Assembly: GCA_963656065.1 (NCBI GenBank) | Contig: CAVKGV010000006.1 | Coordinates: 1 to 64,000 of the forward strand | Reading direction: 5' to 3' | Source of the DNA: Hallerella sp963656065 | GTDB taxonomy: Bacteria > Fibrobacterota > Fibrobacteria > Fibrobacterales > Fibrobacteraceae | DNA: 64,000 bases | Part shown: piece by piece, positions 51,053 to 59,565 of the stretch | Layout: each line of letters starts with the position of its first letter | Numbering within the stretch: position 1 is the stretch's first letter | Notes under the pieces: generated by a model | Seen by the model: only the letters and a program-made list of their open reading frames with translations | Database searches by the model: none | Told to the model about the DNA's origin: nothing | Position numbers and translations under genes: made by a program

Positions 51053-51706
51053 ATGGATACGTCTAAAAAACCGCTCACCGACCGGCAAAAGGAAGTGTAT
51101 GATTACATCCGATCCTGCACGGAAAAGGAAAAGATGCCGCCGACCGTCCGCGAAATCGGCGACAAGTTTCATATTTCATCGACCAACGGAGTCCGTTCCA
51201 TCTTGGCGGCGCTCATCAAGAAAGGCTATATCCGCCGGGCGCCGCGTCTGAGCCGCGGCATTGAAGTTCTCGACGAAAAAGCAAAGCGTTCATCGGAAAA
51301 ATCCGCAAGCCCCGAAAATTCCGTCGAAGTTCCCATCATCGGACGGGTCGCCGCCGGAACGCCAATCCTCGCCGTCCAGAATATCGAAGGGACCGTCACC
51401 GTTGACAGGGACTTTCTCGCAAGCCAACCGAATGTCTTCGCGCTCCACGTCAAAGGCGATTCCATGATCAATGCGGGAATTTTCGACGGAGATCTTGTTT
51501 TCGCCCGTTCCCAGACCGTTGCCGAACGCGGAGAAATCATCATCGCGCAGGTCGATGACGAAGCGACAGTCAAATATTACGAACCCGAACCGGACCACAT
51601 CGAACTCCGTCCGGCCAATCCGAAATACCAGCCGATTATCGTCAATCCCGACCGGAAATTTTCCATCGCCGGGCGCGTCATCGGTGTTCTCCGCAAAATC
51701 AACTAA
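51053..51706 (+). CDS. lexA: LexA repressor
   Basis: A 217-residue SOS repressor. The N-terminal winged helix (LTDRQKEVYDYIRSCTEKEKMPPTVREIGDKFHISSTNGVRSIL) binds operators, and the C-terminal S24 protease domain carries the cleavage site GRVAAG, catalytic Ser in KGDSMINAGIFDGD and Lys in DEATVKYY. RecA filaments trigger self-cleavage. The start is the ATG at 51053 with GAGG upstream; an in-frame earlier start lies within the promoter. Two repeat operators indicate autoregulation. Confidence 0.96.
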   Translation: MDTSKKPLTDRQKEVYDYIRSCTEKEKMPPTVREIGDKFHISSTNGVRSILAALIKKGYIRRAPRLSRGIEVLDEKAKRSSEKSASPENSVEVPIIGRVAAGTPILAVQNIEGTVTVDRDFLASQPNVFALHVKGDSMINAGIFDGDLVFARSQTVAERGEIIIAQVDDEATVKYYEPEPDHIELRPANPKYQPIIVNPDRKFSIAGRVIGVLRKIN

Positions 51707-51715
51707 GCCCAACAG

Positions 51716-51746
51716 AAAAGACCCGAACTTCAGGTCCGGGCCTTTT
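51716..51746. terminator. Bidirectional terminator after lexA
   Basis: AAAAGACCCG (51716-51725) pairs with CGGGCCTTTT (51737-51746) with one A-C mismatch. It lies between the lexA stop and the convergent histone-like gene and should serve both. Confidence 0.8.
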
Positions 51747-51767
51747 CAAGATTCTTGGCAAACAGCT

Positions 51768-52850
51768 TTATCCGATGTCCGAATCGTCGTCGAGATCTAA
51801 GTCTTTATCAGCCTCTTCGATTTCCTGCTGGGACGGGGCTTCGCCAAAGTCATCGTCACGAGCTTCATCCAAGGAATCCGCTCCGAGAAGCTTCGCCTGG
51901 TAATTCAGGTGGCGAGCTTCTTTCGATAGTCCCAGCCCGAGAATTTCGGCGCACTCTTCGCAGTAGCCCAAATCCTTATCGACGCGGAATTCGGGAGAAA
52001 CAAGGTTCCGGCAGCACTTGGTGCACAGCTGGTTCGAGCATTCCTTCGTAAAGCGAAGATTTTCCTCTTGCAGTTCCTGGACAACACGCGCATAGAGTTC
52101 TTCGGGCGTTTCCTCGGCAAGGGAAGCGCGATGCCGCATACTCGCGGTCGGCTTTTCCACCCCACTCTCCGAACCCTTCTTTTTCGAAGAACGATCTTCC
52201 TGTTCATCGTCTTCAGAGAAGAAGGCGACTTTGGACATTTTGGCGCCGCTTCTCAGGAGAACGGAATCCTCGGCAGGTTCTGCCTTGGGCTTTTCCTGAG
52301 CAGGAGCTTTCTTTGCATCCGGCTTTGGTTCGACTACGGGCGGCTTGGCAACTTCCGCAGTTTCCTTGTTATCTGATTTTTTCGGAGCAGGCGATTTTAC
52401 AGAAGATCCGACCGGCTTTGAATTTTTCTTGACTGTTTTTTCTTCTTTCGGTTCCGTTTTGACCGTTTTCTTGACCGGAGCCGTTTTTGCCGGAACATTT
52501 TTCTTCGCAACCGGAGCCTTCGGTGCGGGAGTTTTAGCAACCGGCTTTTTCACATTCGTTTTTTTGGCAGAGACCGTTTTCTTTACAGGTTCGGACTTCT
52601 TGACCGTTTTTTTCACCGGTTTTACCGCCGCTTTTTTCGGAGGTTCCTTGACAGCCACGGGCTTTTTGGCCGGAGCCGTTTTCGCCTTCACCGTCGTTTT
52701 CTTGGTTGGAGAAGACTTAGCAGCCGAAGCGGATTTCTTCGGAGCGACGCTCTTGGCCGCCTGCGCCTTTTTGACGGGACTAGACTTCTTCGCGCTAGAC
52801 TTTTTTTCGGGAACCGTTTTTTTCGCGGTCGATTGTTTTTTTGAGCTCAT
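51768..52850 (-). CDS. Histone-H1-like Lys/Ala/Pro-rich protein with C-terminal zinc-finger motif
   Basis: A 360-residue protein in two parts. Residues 1-210 are low complexity with many KK, AKK, PVKK and TVKK units, like the tails of histone H1, AlgP and related nucleoid proteins, and should bind DNA or RNA. Residues about 270-320 hold cysteine pairs (CSNQLCTKCCRNL and GYCEECAEIL) that resemble the zinc finger of DksA/TraR-type proteins. The tail is acidic (DLDLDDDSD). The start is the ATG at 52850, 6 bases after a minus-strand TATATTTT; it may be leaderless. It is divergent from lepA, only 33 bases away. A nucleoid or transcription role is inferred. Confidence 0.75.
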   Translation of the reverse strand: MSSKKQSTAKKTVPEKKSSAKKSSPVKKAQAAKSVAPKKSASAAKSSPTKKTTVKAKTAPAKKPVAVKEPPKKAAVKPVKKTVKKSEPVKKTVSAKKTNVKKPVAKTPAPKAPVAKKNVPAKTAPVKKTVKTEPKEEKTVKKNSKPVGSSVKSPAPKKSDNKETAEVAKPPVVEPKPDAKKAPAQEKPKAEPAEDSVLLRSGAKMSKVAFFSEDDEQEDRSSKKKGSESGVEKPTASMRHRASLAEETPEELYARVVQELQEENLRFTKECSNQLCTKCCRNLVSPEFRVDKDLGYCEECAEILGLGLSKEARHLNYQAKLLGADSLDEARDDDFGEAPSQQEIEEADKDLDLDDDSDIG

Positions 52851-52856
52851 ACCAAT

Positions 52857-52878
52857 AAAATATAACAAACTATATTTG
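52857..52878. promoter_or_regulatory. Symmetric divergent promoters for histone-like gene and lepA
   Basis: AAAATATA (52857-52864) and TATATTTG (52871-52878) are opposed -10-like octamers separated by 6 bases. They lie 6 and 5 bases from the ATGs at 52850 and 52884, respectively. Both transcripts would be leaderless. The geometry is the same as at 43241-43262. Confidence 0.55.
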
Positions 52879-52883
52879 GGGCA

Positions 52884-54713
52884 ATGGCCAATACAGAAGA
52901 CAATATCCGCAATTTTTCGATTATCGCCCACATTGACCACGGCAAATCGACCCTCGCCGACCGCCTGATCGAACTGACAAAGACTGTCGCCGAGAAGGAC
53001 ATGACAAACCAGCTTCTCGACGACATGGATCTCGAACGGGAACGCGGCATCACCATCAAGGCCCACGCCATCCGGCTCTGCTATGAACGGGCAGACGGTC
53101 AATACATCCTGAACATGATAGACACGCCGGGGCACGTGGATTTCAGCTACGAGGTCAGCCGCTCGCTCGCCGCCTGCGAAGGCGCAATTCTCGTCGTCGA
53201 TGCCACCCAGGGAATCCAGGCCCAGACGCTTTCGAATCTCTATCTCGCCATCGAAAACGACCTGACCATCGTGCCCGTTTTAAACAAGGTCGATCTGCCG
53301 AGCGCAAATCCGGACCACGTCGCAGAACTAGTCGGCGACCTTCTGGGATACGACCCACAAAAAATCCCACGCATTTCCGCAAAGACCGGGCTGAACGTCG
53401 CCGAGATTCTCGACCGCATCGTCGATGAAATTCCCGCGCCAAAAGGCGACCGCAACGGCAAACTCAAAGCGCTCATCTTCGATTCGATGTACGATTCCTA
53501 CCGAGGCGTCATCAACGATATCCGCATTTTCGAAGGAACGCTCCGCCCGGGCATGGAAATCCAGCTGATGGCGACAAGGGCAGTTTATACGGTGACGGAA
53601 GTCGGAACGTTCTCCATGAAGCGCAATCCGCGCAAAGAACTTTCCGTCGGCATGGTCGGATACGTCCTCGCAAATGTCAAGACCATCAGCGACGTAAAAA
53701 TCGGAGACACGATTACCGACGCCGAAGACCCGGCAAAAGAACCGCTCCCCGGATACAAGGAAATCCAGCCGATGATCTACTCGGGAATCTACCCGATAGA
53801 TCCGGAAGATTACAAGAACCTGCGCGAAGCGCTCGAAAAGCTCAAGCTGAACGATTCCGCGCTCCAGTGGGAACCGGAGACCTCGGACGCCCTAGGCTTC
53901 GGATTCCGGACGGGATTTCTCGGGCTTCTTCACATGGAAATCGTGCAGGAACGTCTCGACCGCGAATTCGGGGTGAACATCATCACGACCGTTCCGAACG
54001 TGGAATATCACGTCTATCTGACCGGTGGCGAAATGGTGAAAGTTTCGAGCCCATCCAAACTGCCGGACGCTTCCCGCTACGAACGCATCGAAGAACCATA
54101 CGTCAAGGCGCAGATTTTTACGCCAAAAGATTTTGTCGGCGGCCTGATGAAGCTCTGCGAAGAAAAACGCGGCGAATTTGAAAACATGGAATACATCGAC
54201 GAGACAAAAGTCATTCTCAAATACAACCTGCCTCTCGCCGAGATAATGTTCGACTTTTACGACCGGCTGAAATCCATCAGCCGCGGCTACGGCGGACTCG
54301 ACTACACACCGGCGGGCTACCGCCCGAACAACCTGGTCAAGTTGGACATTCTCCTGAACGGAGAACCGGTCGATGCATTTTCTGTCATCATCCACCGGGA
54401 AAAGTCCGCCCAATATGCGAACGCCATCTGCGTGCGCCTGAAAGACCTTATCCCGCGACAGCAATTCGACGTCGCCATCCAAGGCGCCATCGGAGGAAAG
54501 ATCATCAGCCGCAGCACGGTCAAAGCGGTTCGGAAAGACGTTCTCGCCAAATGCTACGGCGGTGACATCACCCGCAAGCGCAAGCTGCTTGAAAAACAGA
54601 AAGAAGGCAAGAAGCGCATGAAGAGCATCGGGACAGTCGAAGTTCCGCAAAAAGCGTTCCTCGCCGTGCTGTCCCTTTCCGATGCGGGAAAAACTTCCGA
54701 CAGCAAGGATTAG
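52884..54713 (+). CDS. lepA: Elongation factor 4
   Basis: A 609-residue translational GTPase that back-translocates or rescues stalled ribosomes. The G domain has IAHIDHGKSTLADRL (P-loop), DTPGHVDF and NKVDLP. The LepA-specific C-terminal domain ends with YGGDITRKRKLLEKQKEGKKRMKSIG. Length is standard (about 600). No Shine-Dalgarno sequence is present; the ATG is 5 bases after TATATTTG. The signal-peptidase-like gene follows two bases after the stop, a common lepA-lepB arrangement. Confidence 0.97.
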   Translation: MANTEDNIRNFSIIAHIDHGKSTLADRLIELTKTVAEKDMTNQLLDDMDLERERGITIKAHAIRLCYERADGQYILNMIDTPGHVDFSYEVSRSLAACEGAILVVDATQGIQAQTLSNLYLAIENDLTIVPVLNKVDLPSANPDHVAELVGDLLGYDPQKIPRISAKTGLNVAEILDRIVDEIPAPKGDRNGKLKALIFDSMYDSYRGVINDIRIFEGTLRPGMEIQLMATRAVYTVTEVGTFSMKRNPRKELSVGMVGYVLANVKTISDVKIGDTITDAEDPAKEPLPGYKEIQPMIYSGIYPIDPEDYKNLREALEKLKLNDSALQWEPETSDALGFGFRTGFLGLLHMEIVQERLDREFGVNIITTVPNVEYHVYLTGGEMVKVSSPSKLPDASRYERIEEPYVKAQIFTPKDFVGGLMKLCEEKRGEFENMEYIDETKVILKYNLPLAEIMFDFYDRLKSISRGYGGLDYTPAGYRPNNLVKLDILLNGEPVDAFSVIIHREKSAQYANAICVRLKDLIPRQQFDVAIQGAIGGKIISRSTVKAVRKDVLAKCYGGDITRKRKLLEKQKEGKKRMKSIGTVEVPQKAFLAVLSLSDAGKTSDSKD

Positions 54714-54715
54714 CG

Positions 54716-55588
54716 TTGTCCTTACGATCGCGCAACCGAAAGCTGCTCCGGGAAAGTTCCCGCGAATGGAATGTCGTTCTCGGAATTTTTCTCGTCGGAA
54801 TTTTTCTTTTAAGCCTTCTTGTGCGCTTTTATGCGCTAGAACCGATACGTGTCGTCGAGAATTCCTTAGAGCCGCAGATTCCTTCCGGGAAAAACGTTTG
54901 GCTCTGCAAGCTTTCCCTGTGTACAGATAAATTAACTCGCGGTGACATCGTCCTCACGGATATTCCCGGTAAAGGTCCTGCCCTTCGAGCGGTATTCGGA
55001 CTTCCCGGGGATTCGGTCAAAGTCTATCCCGACGGGAAAATCCAGACAAAAGCCTCCGGTTATTTTTGGGAAGATGAATCGGAAATACTCGCGCCGCGCA
55101 GCTTCTACATTCCACGAGAAGGCGATTCTATTTTTTTATCAAAGCTAAACGACATCTCGTTCGATTACGCATCCAATTTTTTGCGCAAGGAATTCGGGTT
55201 CACCCATTATTACGTACAAACGAAACTTTTTCGCGGAAAGGATTCGCTTCCGATTTCTCGCATCGGCAGCGCCCATCTTTTCGGGAGACCTGTCAGCGTT
55301 CGGGAAGTCCACAGTCTCCATTGGCAAGAATATTTTTTAATCGCCCTGCAAATCAACCGAGAAGACCCTGGAGCAAAAGGCGTCCACTTTGAGCGGAAAC
55401 TGTTCAACGTCGCCGACTCTTCCGAAGTGACATTTTTTAAATCTCCCGAAAACGCCTACTATCTCATCTGCCTAAAAGGCAACCGCTGCGAAGATTCCCG
55501 AAACGGCGGGTACGTTCCTAAAAGCCAGATTCTCGGCAAAGTTTTGCATTTTCAAATTCCTTTTTCGCACTTGAACCAAACAAATTAA
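54716..55588 (+). CDS. Signal peptidase I-like protein with altered catalytic lysine
   Basis: A 290-residue S26 family protein with one N-terminal transmembrane helix (about 21-40). The serine motif reads ENSLEPQIPSG (usual SMEPTL, Ser conserved). The second motif reads ALRAVFGLPGD, where the family has a Lys before R-V-I-G-LPGD; here the position holds Arg. The box near GDIVLTDIPG is present. The Ser-Lys dyad therefore may be broken, suggesting a non-canonical or inactive peptidase. It starts at TTG two bases after lepA and overlaps the convergent hemD by 71 bases. Confidence 0.75.
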   Translation: MSLRSRNRKLLRESSREWNVVLGIFLVGIFLLSLLVRFYALEPIRVVENSLEPQIPSGKNVWLCKLSLCTDKLTRGDIVLTDIPGKGPALRAVFGLPGDSVKVYPDGKIQTKASGYFWEDESEILAPRSFYIPREGDSIFLSKLNDISFDYASNFLRKEFGFTHYYVQTKLFRGKDSLPISRIGSAHLFGRPVSVREVHSLHWQEYFLIALQINREDPGAKGVHFERKLFNVADSSEVTFFKSPENAYYLICLKGNRCEDSRNGGYVPKSQILGKVLHFQIPFSHLNQTN

Positions 55589-56141
55589 CCTTGTCGTTAC
55601 TTTGTACAAAACGTATCAGAGCGAGCACGCCCTTTCCCGAATAAAAATTCCAGGCAACGGGATGCTCTAAACTTTCCAAAAATTTTTCATCGACAGACGC
55701 CGGAAATGTTTCATAGACGGGAAAATGTCGGATGGAAATTCCAAAACAAGAAGCCAAGGTTTCCAAATTTGCAGCCGTCTCCGATGCGGAAATCCAGGCA
55801 AAGTTTTTACATTTTCTTTTCTTCAGGAACTTTTCAAAATCTTCCTCGATTCCGTTTCCTGAACCCGCATCAGCAACGGAAATTCCTTTTTCCAAAAGGC
55901 TCACCGCCGTTTTTTCACCTGCGGCAAAAACGGCACCTGAGAATTTTCGCAAGACATTTTCTGCCAATTTGACTGCGCGTGGACTCCCGACAAAAACGGC
56001 ATCGCAGCCTGACAAATCCACAGAAACTCCGGTAGCGCGATACGCCAAGGCGGGCAAGTAAAAAAGTTCATTGCCGTTGGCTTTTTCCGATAAAATTGCC
56101 GCAGCAGTAGGCGGAGTCATCCTTGTATCGATAACGAGCAT
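55518..56141 (-). CDS. hemD: Uroporphyrinogen-III synthase
   Basis: A 207-residue HemD that cyclises hydroxymethylbilane to uroporphyrinogen III. The family is poorly conserved, and the assignment rests on alternating alpha/beta two-lobe pattern (DAVFVGSPRAVKLAENVL, VFAAGEKTAVSLLEKGI, WISASETAANLE) and its place directly after hemC. The start is the ATG at 56141, which overlaps the hemC stop as TGATG; an upstream in-frame extension would lie inside hemC. Confidence 0.8.
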   Translation of the reverse strand: MLVIDTRMTPPTAAAILSEKANGNELFYLPALAYRATGVSVDLSGCDAVFVGSPRAVKLAENVLRKFSGAVFAAGEKTAVSLLEKGISVADAGSGNGIEEDFEKFLKKRKCKNFAWISASETAANLETLASCFGISIRHFPVYETFPASVDEKFLESLEHPVAWNFYSGKGVLALIRFVQSNDKVNLFGSSAKKEFENAKLCRESGF

Positions 56142-57115
56142 CAGTGTTTCCGGTCCCAGAACGAGGCGATCGCTTCCGTGCCGGAAGTTTCCGAAGGCAG
56201 CGGAATTTTCCGGAGACGGCATTCCGCAGCAAATTCCCGGGCAAAATTTTCCAAAGAATCGCCTTTTGAAATTTCCAGGGAGGAAAACCGTTTTGATAGT
56301 CTTAATGTTTTTCCGTTTTCCGCATCGGCAAGAAAAGCGGTGAACAAAAATTCCTCGGTATCCGGTTCAAGGATTGCTCCCATCGGAACCCGGCAACCGC
56401 CGCCCAAAAGTTCCATCCAACGGCGTTCCGCCCGAGCCGCCATAACAGTTAATTTGTCCGAAATTTTTTCGGAAACATTCCTGGCGAAAGCGTTTTCCCG
56501 AAGACTCTGGAGAGCAACAATTCCCTGACCTATCGCTGGCGTTATCCGATCGACCGGAAATACATCCGAGATTTCGGAAGAGAGCCCTAGACGGATAAGT
56601 CCTGCGGCTCCGAGCATAATCGCATCCAGTTCACCGGACTTCACCTTTTCGATTCTCGACGGCAAGTTCCCGCGCAGATTCACACATTTAATGTCTGGAC
56701 GAATCGCCTTGAGCTGTAGAACGCGCCGCGGAGATCCCGTTCCGACCGTCGCCCCATTCCGAAGCTTACCAAAGGAAATTCCGTTCGACACCAAGACGTC
56801 CTGCGGACTTTCCCGCTTCAAAAATCCCGAAAGTTCAAGCCGGGGATCCATTGAATCGGGAACGTCTTTCAGGGAATGCACAGCCAGGTCGATTTTTCCT
56901 TCAAGCAGAGCTTCTTCAATTTCCTTGACAAAGACGCCCTGACCGCCGAAAGAAACCAGCGAACGCACATGGTCCTTGTCCCCGACCGTCTTGATGACGC
57001 AAATTTCCACATCGGATTCAGGGAAATTTTCCCGGATCAGTTTTTTTGCCTGTTCCGCCTGCGCAAGGGCGAGAGCGCTTCCCCGCGTCCCGATTCTTAT
57101 CTTTTCCATTTTCAC
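56141..57115 (-). CDS. hemC: Hydroxymethylbilane synthase
   Basis: A 324-residue porphobilinogen deaminase that joins four porphobilinogen units. The N-terminus IRIGTRGSALALAQAE is diagnostic. Conserved LAVHSLKDVP and VGTGSPRRVLQLKAIRPDI follow, and the cofactor-binding Cys lies in LLGGGCRVPMGA. It overlaps hemA by four bases and hemD by one, making a tight heme/corrinoid-precursor operon. Confidence 0.96.
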   Translation of the reverse strand: MKMEKIRIGTRGSALALAQAEQAKKLIRENFPESDVEICVIKTVGDKDHVRSLVSFGGQGVFVKEIEEALLEGKIDLAVHSLKDVPDSMDPRLELSGFLKRESPQDVLVSNGISFGKLRNGATVGTGSPRRVLQLKAIRPDIKCVNLRGNLPSRIEKVKSGELDAIMLGAAGLIRLGLSSEISDVFPVDRITPAIGQGIVALQSLRENAFARNVSEKISDKLTVMAARAERRWMELLGGGCRVPMGAILEPDTEEFLFTAFLADAENGKTLRLSKRFSSLEISKGDSLENFAREFAAECRLRKIPLPSETSGTEAIASFWDRKH

Positions 57116-58386
57116 TCTTCCTCGATTTTCAAATCGAACAGCCGTTCGAGAATCAGCCGCGTTTCAAGCCCAAGTCCCGCCGCCCCCAAACGTTTTAATT
57201 CGAGCGACGGACGATGCAAAAGCTTTGCGACCAACTCGTCCCCGAAACGGCGAAGATGTTCCAACTCCTCCGGAGAAACGCGATTTTCCCATTTTTTGAG
57301 AAGTTCCTTTTCCAGAATTTCATGGTGTTCGCGGAGAGAAAGCATCAGCGGAATCACGCCGAGCGTTGCATACCAGTCCGCAAATTCATCTACGGCGTCT
57401 CCGATAATCTCGCGGGCACGCTCTGCGGAATGCCGACGTTTCATCCGGTTGTCTTCCACGACACGGCTCAGATCGTCAATGCTGAACAGGGAAATATTCG
57501 GAATTTTCGCTACCGCAGGTTCGATATTTCTCGGTGCGCCGATGTCGATGTAAACCGTTTTTTTATTTCGATTCAAACGCGACACTAGCTCTTCAGAGAG
57601 CAGATAATCCGGGGATGTTGCCGCCGTGACCAGTAAATCGACGGACTTCAGGCAATTTTCCATCTCGTGAAACTCGCACGCTTCTCCGCCAAAACGCGCC
57701 GCAAAGTTTTGAGCCTTTGAAAATGTCCGGTTCAAAAAGACAAATTTCGACACGCCCGCCGCAGAAAGTTCCACCGATACGATATTCCCCATCTCGCCCA
57801 ATCCCAGAACACCCACGCAAAGCGACGAAATGTCGCCAAATTCGCGTAAAGCGAGCTGCACCGCGGCAAAGGGAATCGAAACGGTCCCTTCCCCGATGGA
57901 TGTGTCTTCCCGAACCTTTTTTCCGAGGGTCAACGCCGACTGGAAAAGATGGCTCAAGAAAAAACCCGCCTGGCCGGCCTTCTGCGCAGTCCGATACGCT
58001 TCCTTGACCTGCCCCATGATCTGGTTTTCCCCGAGAACGAGGCTATCGAGCGAAGAGACGACCGTATAGAGGTGGGAAATGGCTTCGGTGTGCGTTAAAT
58101 AAAAGCAATGCGGAACCAGCTCCTCGGCATCGAGACCCGAAAATTCCGCCCACCAGTTGACCAGGGTATCCCGCAAAGCGTCCGGATAGCGCGTCGCCGC
58201 ATAGATTTCCGTCCGGTTGCACGTCGAAAGGATAACCGCTTCCGAAAGTCCCGGGAGCCTACCCAGGCTCGAGAGCCCCTTTTCGAGAAGCTCGCCGGAA
58301 AACCCCAGGCGGTCGCGCAAGGCGACAGGACATGTCTTATGGCTTGCGCCAAGAACGACACAATGAGTACTTTCCTTATTTTTCAT
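57112..58386 (-). CDS. hemA: Glutamyl-tRNA reductase
   Basis: A 424-residue HemA, the NADPH-dependent first committed step of the C5 pathway to 5-aminolevulinate. The catalytic Cys is in ILSTCNRTEIYA, and the Rossmann motif GVLGLGEMGN and HLYTVVSSLDSLVLGENQI are typical. A helical C-terminal dimerisation domain ends the protein. The start is the ATG at 58386 with GGCGGA upstream; an in-frame TTG six codons earlier is possible. It uses glutamyl-tRNA, for which a gene lies in this window. Confidence 0.95.
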   Translation of the reverse strand: MKNKESTHCVVLGASHKTCPVALRDRLGFSGELLEKGLSSLGRLPGLSEAVILSTCNRTEIYAATRYPDALRDTLVNWWAEFSGLDAEELVPHCFYLTHTEAISHLYTVVSSLDSLVLGENQIMGQVKEAYRTAQKAGQAGFFLSHLFQSALTLGKKVREDTSIGEGTVSIPFAAVQLALREFGDISSLCVGVLGLGEMGNIVSVELSAAGVSKFVFLNRTFSKAQNFAARFGGEACEFHEMENCLKSVDLLVTAATSPDYLLSEELVSRLNRNKKTVYIDIGAPRNIEPAVAKIPNISLFSIDDLSRVVEDNRMKRRHSAERAREIIGDAVDEFADWYATLGVIPLMLSLREHHEILEKELLKKWENRVSPEELEHLRRFGDELVAKLLHRPSLELKRLGAAGLGLETRLILERLFDLKIEEE

Positions 58387-58448
58387 CTTTTTTCCGCCAA
58401 GCAAGCTAGAAAATTTTCAAGCGGCAACCATCCCAAAACAGGATTATA

Positions 58449-58456
58449 TATATTTG
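58449..58456 (+). promoter_or_regulatory. TATATTTG -10-like element
   Basis: The octamer lies 26 bases before the ATG at 58483. An overlapping minus-strand TATATAAT (58443-58450) could serve hemA. Confidence 0.45.
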
Positions 58457-58482
58457 ATGCAGATATTTATTGGAGTTCACGC

Positions 58483-59565
58483 ATGAAGTCAACGCGATTC
58501 GCTCTTATCGGTATTTTAGCCATTGCCGCTTTTGCTGCCGATAATTACACCATCCAAGGTTTTTCCGGCAATGAAGTCGGCACGCCGGACCAGTATATCG
58601 ACGCAGAATTTGGCGGTTCCCTAAAAATTTCCACTTCGGGAACCGTGGAAAATGTCCAATCGGGACGTTTCTATGTCCGGCAGAAATTTGAAGATCCGTT
58701 TGGCGAAACGCCGACAACTTACCAGCTCTATGAAGGACGCGAGGGTTCGGACAAGGCGAGCCTTTCTTCCTTTACGCTCCCGGCGGGAATCGCCTACGGG
58801 TTTGCGGTCAAGGCGAAGGCCTATGCAAGCTCCGACGCCGATGCCAATGCGGACATCGAAAAGGTCTATTTCGACGGCAAGGCTGTCTATGCGGAAGGCG
58901 TGAGCCAGATGTATCTCCACCGCGGGGTCAAGGTTATCGAGCTCGTTCCCGAAAATGCGCCGGAAAGTTCCAGCTCCGAAGAGATTGAATCCTCTTCCAG
59001 CTCCGAAGAAGCGGTTCTTGCGGTTGCCGAAAGTTCATCATCCTCGGCAACAGACGACGATGAATATTGCGACGACAACGACCCGGATTGCGAAGAAGAA
59101 GACACATACGATGTCCAAGGCGACATTGGCGAAACCGTTTCCAATGCGAACAATGAAGACTACGCAGCGAGCAGTGCCGCAAACGACGTGACGGACCGCT
59201 TTGGCGTTGCCGATGAAGTTCGCAAGTGGAGCGCCTGGGGACTTGTCGGCGTTGCAGCGGCAGGAATCGGCATCGGCATCTACGACCAGATCCAGTATAA
59301 CGATGCAAAAACCGCCCATGACGACTTGAACGGACTGATGAATCAGCATAAAAAGAACATCGAATCCGCTTGTGGCGGAAAAAATGGTTGCTATGAAGCG
59401 ATGATCTGGTATGAAATGAACGACAAGACTTCCGCGTTGAGCGACCTGAGTTCCCGAAACAAGAAGAACAAGGACGCGATGGATTCCTATTCCACTGCGC
59501 GGAACATCTGGTTCGGCATCGCAGCGGCATCGATCGCAGGTTCCATCGTTCTTTTCACATGGTAA
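58483..59565 (+). CDS. Exported Ser/acidic-rich membrane protein, Fibrobacter type
   Basis: A 360-residue protein with a signal peptide (LIGILAIAAFA) and an exported domain of about 150 residues that is beta-rich (IQGFSGNEVGTPDQYIDAEF, FYVRQKFEDPF). Next comes a linker of SSSSEE and acidic runs (about 165-210). Two hydrophobic helices follow (LVGVAAAGIGIGIYDQI and IWFGIAAASIAGSIVLF) flanking a conserved CGGKNGCYEAM loop. The Ser/Glu tracts are a hallmark of this group. No function is known. GGAG sets the start. It overlaps folB by 7 bases. Confidence 0.7.
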   Translation: MKSTRFALIGILAIAAFAADNYTIQGFSGNEVGTPDQYIDAEFGGSLKISTSGTVENVQSGRFYVRQKFEDPFGETPTTYQLYEGREGSDKASLSSFTLPAGIAYGFAVKAKAYASSDADANADIEKVYFDGKAVYAEGVSQMYLHRGVKVIELVPENAPESSSSEEIESSSSSEEAVLAVAESSSSSATDDDEYCDDNDPDCEEEDTYDVQGDIGETVSNANNEDYAASSAANDVTDRFGVADEVRKWSAWGLVGVAAAGIGIGIYDQIQYNDAKTAHDDLNGLMNQHKKNIESACGGKNGCYEAMIWYEMNDKTSALSDLSSRNKKNKDAMDSYSTARNIWFGIAAASIAGSIVLFTW

